DNA of 64,000 nucleotides from Streptococcus oricebi (GTDB lineage: Bacteria > Bacillota > Bacilli > Lactobacillales > Streptococcaceae): contig NZ_PRDG01000006.1 in the NCBI RefSeq assembly GCF_017883985.1, positions 1 to 64,000 on the forward strand. The letters are read 5' to 3'. Of the stretch, positions 57,983 to 64,000 are shown one piece after another. Each line of letters starts with the position of its first letter. Positions within the stretch are counted from its first letter, which is position 1. The notes under the pieces were generated by a model, which was not told the DNA's origin, ran no database searches, and saw only the letters and a program-made list of their open reading frames with translations. Made by a program: the position numbers and the translations under genes.

Positions 57983-59304
57983 GTGCTGAATCATTTATTA
58001 GCTCTGGCTATGGTGCTAGTTGGTATTGTGAGCAATGTCTTGCCCTACCTCTTTATTAGCTGCCAATTAGACGATGAGTTTCAAAAGAAAATCTATCTGT
58101 TTTGGTCACTTGTTTTGGCCCTTATAATCGGAAGTATTTCCAATGGTTTTTACAGTACTATTTTTTCTATTTTTTACTTTATCGTCTTTTATTTTATACT
58201 AAAGAAAAAGAGGGCTAGTTCTCTCTTTTTCGCCCTTTATATTTCACTTACCTATGAAACCTTTCGCTATTTTTTAAATAGTATCACCTTTCGGGTATTT
58301 AATGTCACTGATTTAAATCTTTTTAGCGCACAAATCTACTTTATGACTCTTTGTCTGCTCATTATCCTGCTGAATAATCTCATGTTCCGTTACATCAGGC
58401 TTGATTTTCCCTTACTGGAGACAGATGAGTTTGCCAAGGTTTTGCGCAATTCTAACCTGGTCTTTGGGACCCTCTTTCTCTTTAAGACGATTGTCTCTAT
58501 TCTGGGCTTTTTCAAGGTTTCCTTTGAGGCTCAGTTCGATACGACCTTGTCACTTTTAATCTTGGTCGGCTATGTCGGGACCCTTCTTTACATCAAGAGC
58601 GAGCAGGAGCGTTATTTTGCGCGCAAGGACATGGAGGAGAAGAAATCAGAAATTCGCAATCTCAATCAGTATGTTGATAAGCTAGGCCATCTCTATGATG
58701 AGATTCGTGGTTTTCGTCATGACTTTGCGGGGATTGTGTCCAGTCTGGGTCCAGCTATTCAAGAAAGGGACCTGGCAGGTATCGAAAAAATCTATGACAA
58801 GGCCTTGGTCAAGACCAATCTAGAGCTTCAAAAGGAAGACTATCGCTTCTTTGATTTGAAAAATGTGGAAGATCTGGCTGTTCGGGGGGCTTTGGCCAAC
58901 CATATCCTCAAGGCCGAGCGGGAGCATATTGACTTGCGGCTGGAGATTACCAATACCATTCCGACCTTGGAAGTTTCTATGCTCGAAGTCATTCGGATGA
59001 CCAATATCATTTTGAACAATGCCTTGGAGGCTGCTAGAGAGACCCCCATCCGGTGGTGGATGTGGCCTTGATTGCTAGTAAGGATGAGGTTCTCTTTATC
59101 GTGAGAAATAATCGTCCAGCCCTGGAGCTAGACCAGCGGAAAATCTGGGAACGGGGTTATTCTAGCAAGGGACGTAATCGTGGTCTAGGTCTGTCTAATT
59201 TGTTGGAGCTTGTCCACGAATTTGACAATGTTAGCCTCAATACAGAGGTCGGACCAGACAGCTTTAGTCAGACACTTATTTTTAAACCGAAGGGAGCTTA
59301 CTAG
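57983..59304 (+). pseudogene. ComD-like histidine kinase, interrupted by a one-base frameshift
   Basis: The GTG-started ORF (57983-59071) encodes a polytopic sensor (about 1-205) and the kinase core EIRGFRHDFAGIV and NIILNNALEAARETP, then goes out of frame. The missing ATPase part (VDVALIASKDEVLFIVRNN ... KGRNRGLGLSNLLELVHEF ... FKPKGAY) continues in the -1 frame to 59304. The break coincides with five C's at 59043-59047. A sixth C restores ETPHPVVDVALIAS and a 441-residue protein, almost the length of ComD (440). It may be a true mutation, a phase-variable tract or a homopolymer error. The GTG start has no clear ribosome site and may rely on coupling to the peptide gene. Confidence 0.85.
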
Positions 59305-60057
59305 ATGAATATCACAATTTTAGAAGATACCTTAGAGCATCAGGTTCGGTTAGAGAGCTTGTTGCAAAAGCTGGGTAAGGAAATGAGAATTCCTTTGCGT
59401 TTTCGGACCACAGGAAAGATTTCGGAGTTTGAGGAATCCCTTAGTGGGGACCGCTCCCATCACCTGTATTTTCTGGATTTGGACCTGCATGGAGAGAAGG
59501 AAAAGGGCTTGGAAATGGCCCAACTGATTCGTAAGAATAATCCCTATGCCCTGATTGTCTTTGTGACAACCATGTCCGAGTATGCCCCCTTAACCTATCG
59601 CTATCATGTGTCTGCCCTAGACTTTATTGCAAAAGATGGGGAGGATTATGAGGAGAAGGTGGCCTCCTGCCTCAAGCATGCGGTCAGCCAGCTGCAGATT
59701 GCTGAAGGCCAGCATCCAGACCTGCTCCAATATGTTCACCGGGGCCGGATGGAGTTGAAGATTCCCTACGATGATATTTTTTATATTGAGACCACTCCAA
59801 TTTCTCATAAGTTACTGGTTCAAGGCCGCCATTGTCGCAATGAATTTTATGGTAGTCTGTCTGAGCTGGTCAAGTGTGACCAGGAGGATCATTTGACCAA
59901 GGTCAACCGCTCAGCGGTGGTCAACTTTAAAAATATCCGAGAATATGATTCGCGCAAGGGGGAAATTATCTTTTATGATGGGACAACCTATCCCTTGTCT
60001 TCTCGTTATGCCAAGGCCCTGCGGGCCTACCTAAAGGCGAGACAAACAGCAGAATAA
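59305..60057 (+). CDS. ComE-like LytTR response regulator
   Basis: A 250-residue regulator with a receiver domain (Asp in LYFLDLDLHGEKEKGLEMAQ, about 58-60) and a LytTR domain (ELKIPYDDIFYIETTPISHKLLV ... EYDSRKGEIIFYDGTTYPLSSRYAKAL). It is clearly a paralogue of ComE at 20.8 kb. It starts directly after the kinase stop. Intact, unlike its cognate kinase. Probable target: the repeats at 53.74 kb, possibly with crosstalk to com promoters. Confidence 0.9.
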   Translation: MNITILEDTLEHQVRLESLLQKLGKEMRIPLRFRTTGKISEFEESLSGDRSHHLYFLDLDLHGEKEKGLEMAQLIRKNNPYALIVFVTTMSEYAPLTYRYHVSALDFIAKDGEDYEEKVASCLKHAVSQLQIAEGQHPDLLQYVHRGRMELKIPYDDIFYIETTPISHKLLVQGRHCRNEFYGSLSELVKCDQEDHLTKVNRSAVVNFKNIREYDSRKGEIIFYDGTTYPLSSRYAKALRAYLKARQTAE

Positions 60058-60165
60058 GGATAAATCTTTAAGCTAGAAGGTCAAAGGCTAGCCTGTCTTA
60101 TACAACTTTCTCTTCATTTTGGAAGGAAAAGGAGATTAAGGAGCTTGAGACAAGCTGTATCAGTT

Positions 60166-60203
60166 AAAAAAAAAGAGAAGCACTTAGTGCTTCTCTTTTT
60201 TTT
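60166..60203. terminator. Bidirectional terminator after the second regulator gene
   Basis: AGAGAAGCACT/AGTGCTTCTCT hairpin with A9 before and T8 after. Confidence 0.9.
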
Positions 60204-60365
60204 CTGGAACAACCAAACTAGGGCTGGCAAATAGGTCATTTGGGAGAAATAAAAGGAACAGAAATTGAGTAGGAGTTGGCTTCAAATTGCTTGATTTAGG
60301 CTAGATAGCTGGCCTAGTTCATTTTAAAGTCTAAGAGAGGGGTAAATCGGCTGAGACATTTGACC

Positions 60366-60387
60366 AGGGGATGTCACCCCTTTTTTT
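60366..60387 (+). terminator. Short hairpin with T run before the glycosyltransferase promoter
   Basis: AGGGG/CCCCT stem, loop ATGTCA, then T7. It lies 24 bp upstream of the next -10 box, insulating that promoter. The rest of the 60058-60434 spacer shows no gene. Confidence 0.55.
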
Positions 60388-60410
60388 CAAGATTTGGTCT
60401 GGAAATATTG

Positions 60411-60416
60411 TATAAT
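60411..60416 (+). promoter_or_regulatory. -10 box of the glycosyltransferase operon
   Basis: TATAAT 19 bp upstream of the start codon, with no good -35 hexamer and no com-like repeats at the expected distance. May need an activator. Confidence 0.6.
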
Positions 60417-60434
60417 GGGAGAAAGAGGTGACCT

Positions 60435-61706
60435 ATGGAAAAAATAAAAATTGATGTTTTGGCGGTTCCCTTGAGTGGCCACCTATATCCCTTGATGGAT
60501 TTGGTAGCCCCTCTGTTAAAGGATCCCCGCTTTCAGATTCGACTTTTTACAGGGGTCAAAAAGATTCCCCTGGCCCAGGCGGTAGGTTTTGAAACGGTAA
60601 CCATCTTTCCAGATGACCCAGAACGGGTAGAGCGGGTGGCTAACAATCCAGCCCAGCTAAATCCTTGGACGGCCTTCCAGCAGTTATCAGCTAGCTTTGA
60701 CCTAATCAATGAGCTGTCTGATGATCTCTTACAGGAATGGCAAGTCAATCGGCCGGATTTGGTTATTGCGGACTTCATCACCCTATCACCAGCCCTGGTT
60801 TGTAGGCAATTGGGCATTCCCTGGATAACCAGTATGGCAACCCAGTTTGCCCTGGAGAGCAAGGATGGACCTCCCTGCTTTTTTGGGGGCTGGACTGACC
60901 GGCCTAGTTTCTGGATTCGGCTTAGGAATGCCTTGGGCCGAAAGTTAACTCGTGGGACCAAGAGATTGGTCTTTTGGGGCCTTTACTCCAAGCTTAAACG
61001 CTATCAAATCAAGCTCTATAATGAGCGAGGAGAAGAGAATATTTACTCTCCCTATTCGATTTTAGGCTTGGGTATGGAGGAGGTGGAGCTAAAATCAGGC
61101 TTTCCAGCCCACTATCGCTGGGCTGGTCCCTGCTGTGCCTCCTTTGAAAATCCAGTGGACTTCCATCTGGATTTGGAGCGGATTTCCAAGAAAAAGGTCC
61201 TGGTGTCCTGTGGGACCCAGTTGCTCTGGGGCAAGGACAATCTAGTGGCCCTGGCCCAGAATTTAGCTGACAAGTTTCCAGACTATCATTTTGTTGTGAC
61301 CCTAGGAAATAGTGAAAGGAGGGGGATGCCGCCAGAGGAGGTCAGGCCCAATCTGACGGTAGTAGCCTATCTGCCCTATAGTTTTTATCTAGCTAAGTTT
61401 GATTATGTGATTCACCATGGGGGAGCAGGGGTCTTTTATAATTGTATCGAGGCTTGTAAGCCAGCCTTGATTTTGCCCCATGACTATGATCAGGCTGACT
61501 ATGCGGTCCGGGGTCAGGAAGCCCAGATAGCTTATGTGGCTTCCAAGGATCGGCCCAGTCAGATTGAAAGTCAGTTTAAGCGACTGATTGAAAGAAGGGA
61601 CTGGAGCCAGCTAGAAGAGCTGAGCCAGACCTATCAGACCTACCAGGCCAGCCAGATTTTGCTGGAGGAAATTGAAAGAATCCTAGGAGAAGGGAGGACG
61701 AGATGA
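60435..61706 (+). CDS. GT1-type (MGT/CrtX-like) glycosyltransferase
   Basis: A 423-residue GT-B glycosyltransferase. The N-terminal acceptor domain (VLAVPLSGHLYPLMDLVAPL) is followed by the nucleotide-sugar signature near the C-terminus: VVAYLPYSFYLAKFDYVIHHGGAGVFYNCIEACKPALILPHDYDQ, i.e. the HHGGAG...P...DQ pattern of UDP-glycosyltransferases acting on small hydrophobic acceptors. No signal peptide. First gene of a tight four-gene operon; its stop overlaps the next start by 4 nt. The acceptor is unknown; a lipid or polyketide-like molecule is the inference from the neighbours. Confidence 0.85.
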   Translation: MEKIKIDVLAVPLSGHLYPLMDLVAPLLKDPRFQIRLFTGVKKIPLAQAVGFETVTIFPDDPERVERVANNPAQLNPWTAFQQLSASFDLINELSDDLLQEWQVNRPDLVIADFITLSPALVCRQLGIPWITSMATQFALESKDGPPCFFGGWTDRPSFWIRLRNALGRKLTRGTKRLVFWGLYSKLKRYQIKLYNERGEENIYSPYSILGLGMEEVELKSGFPAHYRWAGPCCASFENPVDFHLDLERISKKKVLVSCGTQLLWGKDNLVALAQNLADKFPDYHFVVTLGNSERRGMPPEEVRPNLTVVAYLPYSFYLAKFDYVIHHGGAGVFYNCIEACKPALILPHDYDQADYAVRGQEAQIAYVASKDRPSQIESQFKRLIERRDWSQLEELSQTYQTYQASQILLEEIERILGEGRTR

Positions 61707-62683
61707 AGGTATTAGTAACAGGAGCAACCGGTTTTTTGGGGGGCTATGTCATCAAAGAGTTGCTAGGGAGAGGATATGAGGTTAGGGCTTTTGGCCGCAA
61801 TCAGGAGCTTGGCCAGGCCCTCATCAAAGAGGGAGTGGACTTTGTTTCAGGGGACTTTACCAAGGAGGCTGAAATCATGGCAGCCTGCCAGGGCATGGAT
61901 GCAGTGGTCCATGCAGGAGCCCTGTCTACTATCTGGGGCCCCTGGTCAGACTTTTATCAGGCCAATGTCTATGGGACCCAGCTGGTACTTAAGGCCTGTA
62001 TGGAGCATGGGATAAAGCGTCTGGTCTATATCTCCTCTCCTAGTATTTATGCAGCAGCCAAGGACCAACTAGGGATTAAGGAGACAGATGCTCCCCAGGA
62101 AAATAATCTTAATAATTACATCAAGAGTAAACTAATGGCTGAGCGCCTGATAAAAAATTGCCCCCAAATTCCCAGCATTGTTCTCCGACCTCGGGGCCTC
62201 TTTGGAATCGGAGATAACAGTATTCTGCCTCGGGTCTTGGCCATGAGTCAAAGGCTGGGTCTGCCCCTATTAAAAGGGGGTCAGCAGCTGATGGATATGA
62301 CCTGCGTTGAAAATGTAGCCCTAGCGATTGCCCTGGCCTTGGAGGCCAAGGACGAGGCGGTCGGTCAGATTTACAATATCACCAATGGAGAGCCCAGGAC
62401 CTTTAAGTCCTTACTTGATGAGCTTTTAGACGGCCTAGGCCAAGAAAAACGCTATTTGAGGCTACCCGCTGGTTTAATCGGCTTTTTTGCTAGTAGTCTT
62501 GAAGGTTTTTATCGGCTTTTTCAGCTGAAAAAAGAGCCCCCTCTGACTCGCTATAGCTATTACCTACTCCGCTACAGCCAGACCTTGGACATCAGCAAGG
62601 CCCAGGAGGATTTGGGCTATGAACCTCGGATGAGCCTAAGTGAAGGGATTGAAAACTATGTCAAACATTATCGAGAGTCTTGA
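61703..62683 (+). CDS. NAD(P)-dependent epimerase/dehydratase (3-beta-HSD-like SDR)
   Basis: A 326-residue extended short-chain dehydrogenase with the Rossmann motif VTGATGFLGGYVIKELL (about 4-20), the active-site YxxxK in LNNYIKSKLMAERLI (about 139-143), RPRGLFG, and MDMTCVENVALAIALAL. Closest in look to 3-beta-hydroxysteroid dehydrogenase/isomerase or ketoreductase-type members acting on lipids. It overlaps both neighbours, so the three products are probably made together. Confidence 0.85.
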   Translation: MKVLVTGATGFLGGYVIKELLGRGYEVRAFGRNQELGQALIKEGVDFVSGDFTKEAEIMAACQGMDAVVHAGALSTIWGPWSDFYQANVYGTQLVLKACMEHGIKRLVYISSPSIYAAAKDQLGIKETDAPQENNLNNYIKSKLMAERLIKNCPQIPSIVLRPRGLFGIGDNSILPRVLAMSQRLGLPLLKGGQQLMDMTCVENVALAIALALEAKDEAVGQIYNITNGEPRTFKSLLDELLDGLGQEKRYLRLPAGLIGFFASSLEGFYRLFQLKKEPPLTRYSYYLLRYSQTLDISKAQEDLGYEPRMSLSEGIENYVKHYRES

Positions 62684-63461
62684 TTATTTTCCTGCTGGCT
62701 ACTGCAAGGGCCAGTTGGCCAGCCTTTTTAAAGGGCAAGCCAGGCAGGAGCTTACCTTTCCGGCCGGTGTTTTCCTGATCAAGCATAGAGACTTGGGCTA
62801 TATCCTATACGATACGGGTTATTCGCTGGCTATTAAAAAAACCAGTCTCAAGTATTTTTTCTATCGTTTAGCTACACCGATTGAGCTTGAAGAAGAGGAC
62901 CAGATTGACCACTTGCTAGAAGCTAAGGGAATTAAACCTGAGCAGATCTCCTATCTAATCTTGTCTCATCTTCATCCCGATCACATTGGAGGATCCAGTC
63001 TTTTTCCTAAGGCTCGCTTTATCCTGACCCAAGAGGCCTATGAGACCTATCGGGCTCCGCGTTTTAGGGATTTGGTCTTTAAGGAATTTTTGCCGGCTGA
63101 TTTTGAGGACCGTCTCTGGCTGGTCCAAGCGGAGCAGGAAGAGCCAGTCTTTCCCTACTGTCCTAGCTTAGATTTGTTTGGTGATGGCAGTATTTATCTG
63201 GCTTCCCTAGATGGGCATGCCAGGGGCCAGGCCTGCCTCTTTCTACCCGAGCACAAGCTCATGATTGCAGCGGACCTAACCTGGGGAATGGATCTTTTAG
63301 CCTATAGTGAACAGATGCGTCTGCTGCCCAGACTCATTCAGGAGAATCAGGCCAGTTATTTTAGCTCAATCAAGCTCCTGCGTCGGGTCCTATCCGACCA
63401 GATTCAAGTGGTGGTTAGTCATGATCCGGTGGAGAGAATAGAGAGGATTTTATATGAATAA
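62658..63461 (+). CDS. Metallo-beta-lactamase-fold hydrolase (lactonase/thioesterase-like)
   Basis: A 267-residue MBL-fold enzyme with the zinc motif LILSHLHPDHIGG (HxHxDH), a further metal His in LASLDGHARGQACLFLP, an Asp in LMIAADLTWG and the terminal VVVSHDPVE. The pattern resembles the AHL-lactonase-like branch, but substrates of such proteins vary widely (lactones, thioesters). I prefer MSNIIESLDYFPAGYC (62658), 26 nt inside the previous gene; a GTG at 62640 is possible. It overlaps the next gene by 8 nt. Confidence 0.83.
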   Translation: MSNIIESLDYFPAGYCKGQLASLFKGQARQELTFPAGVFLIKHRDLGYILYDTGYSLAIKKTSLKYFFYRLATPIELEEEDQIDHLLEAKGIKPEQISYLILSHLHPDHIGGSSLFPKARFILTQEAYETYRAPRFRDLVFKEFLPADFEDRLWLVQAEQEEPVFPYCPSLDLFGDGSIYLASLDGHARGQACLFLPEHKLMIAADLTWGMDLLAYSEQMRLLPRLIQENQASYFSSIKLLRRVLSDQIQVVVSHDPVERIERILYE

Positions 63462-64000
63462 AGGGGTCTTTCTAAAAAACTTTATAGCCACCAGGTGGTT
63501 TCATAAATTTAAGAGCCGTCAGGGCCTAGAAGCCTATCAGCAGCGAGAGTTGGCCAAATATCAGCAGTTTCTAGAGAGTCACTCTCCCTATTTTAGGCAG
63601 GGGATTCCAGCAGATTTTAAGACCATGAATAAGGCCTTTATGATGGAAAACTTCAACCAGCTCAATACCCTGGGAGTGGATCGTGACCAGGCCCTAAATC
63701 TCGCCCTAGAGAGTGAAAGGACCAGGGATTTTTCGGTCCTGCAAGGCCAGGTTGCTGTCGGCCTATCCTCCGGGACCTCCGGCCATCGAGGCCTCTTTAT
63801 CACGAGCGAGAAGGAGAGGTCCATGTGGGCAGCGGCTATCTTGGCTAAGATGTTGCCCAAGGGACACTTGCTGGGTCATAAAATTGCTTTTTTCCTACGG
63901 GCGGACAATGAGCTCTACCAGACCATCAACTCTTTTTTTATCCAGCTCAAGTATTTTGATATTTTTCAGGATATGGAGGCCCATATCGAGGAGCTGAATC
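63454..64000 (+). CDS. Adenylate-forming enzyme, F390-synthetase/CapK-like (partial)
   Basis: The ORF starts ATG at 63454 and is open to the window end (182 codons seen). It contains QGQVAVGLSSGTSGHRGLFITS, the SSGTSG phosphate-binding motif of adenylate-forming enzymes, in the sequence style of phenylacetate-CoA ligase/F390-synthetase-related proteins. An N-terminal helical stretch (MNKGVFLKNFIATRWFHKF) precedes it. The enzyme would activate a carboxylic acid as AMP ester. The C-terminus lies beyond the window. Confidence 0.8.
   Translation, partial: MNKGVFLKNFIATRWFHKFKSRQGLEAYQQRELAKYQQFLESHSPYFRQGIPADFKTMNKAFMMENFNQLNTLGVDRDQALNLALESERTRDFSVLQGQVAVGLSSGTSGHRGLFITSEKERSMWAAAILAKMLPKGHLLGHKIAFFLRADNELYQTINSFFIQLKYFDIFQDMEAHIEELN

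Noticed and set aside
58840-59049. Antisense ORF within the second kinase gene
   Set aside because: Shadow of the coding frame on the other strand, like the many other ORFs opposite mfd, ftsH, guaB and mnmG.
60242-60275. Possible com-like repeat (TCATTTGGG) before the glycosyltransferase operon
   Set aside because: The partner repeat 21 bp on does not match and no TATAAT lies 40 bp further; likewise ACATTTGAC at 60356 is 55 bp from the -10 box and unpaired.

Overview
The window is an origin-of-replication region of a Streptococcus chromosome. The evidence is the gene order pth-mfd-rqcP-divIC-tilS-hpt-ftsH-comX on one side of dnaN/dnaA/parB/htrA, followed by rlmH, tRNA-Arg and comCDE on the other. 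The com wiring is of the Mitis/Anginosus (pneumococcal) type: a double-glycine pheromone, an HPK10 kinase, a LytTR regulator, and 21-bp-phased direct repeats in front of both comC and comX. I cannot name the species, and the mature ComC peptide is not one I recognise. No insertion sequence, prophage or CRISPR array was seen.

Layout. 0.2-18.3 kb, minus strand: comX, tRNA-Glu, a cell-division/purine/tRNA housekeeping operon (ftsH to pth), ychF, a DUF951 gene with dnaN, dnaA, parB and htrA; one DUF1307 lipoprotein gene lies on the plus strand. DnaA boxes lie in three clusters (14.66-14.76, 16.17-16.22 and 18.41-18.45 kb), with a DnaA-trio-like tract in the dnaA-dnaN spacer. 18.5-21.6 kb: rlmH, tRNA-Arg and comCDE. 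21.6-37 kb: yfhO-like and ABC-F genes, trpS, guaB, recF/yaaA, two M16 peptidase-like genes, rodZ, pgsA and the ECF transporter core. parS sites lie inside the yfhO-like gene and ecfA1. 37-41.5 kb: two LysM secreted proteins flanking a serine dehydratase/phosphatase operon. 41.6-49.6 kb: mnmA, NUDIX, mnmG, gdpP, rplI, dnaB, veg. 49.6-52.4 kb: a TPP riboswitch and a ThiXYZ-type precursor transporter. 52.5-53.6 kb: a VOC protein and rpsD.

53.7-60 kb holds a second, self-contained peptide-signalling locus: a com-like promoter with a roughly 500-nt leader, a C39-peptidase ABC exporter, its accessory protein, a 44-residue double-glycine peptide, a ComD-like kinase interrupted by a one-base frameshift, and a ComE-like regulator. 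60.4-64 kb is a tightly overlapping operon (GT1 glycosyltransferase, NAD-dependent reductase/epimerase, metallo-beta-lactamase-fold hydrolase, adenylate-forming F390-synthetase-like enzyme) that runs off the window and looks like a small-molecule or glycolipid pathway.

The most unexpected signal is not a gene. A 16-bp palindrome, TTKACA-N4-TGTMAA, occurs 14 times by eye between 7.06 and 45.39 kb, in genes and spacers alike, and was not found in the last 18.6 kb. From base composition about 0.04 copies would be expected in the window. It looks like the site of an unidentified DNA-binding protein, possibly one organising the origin region.
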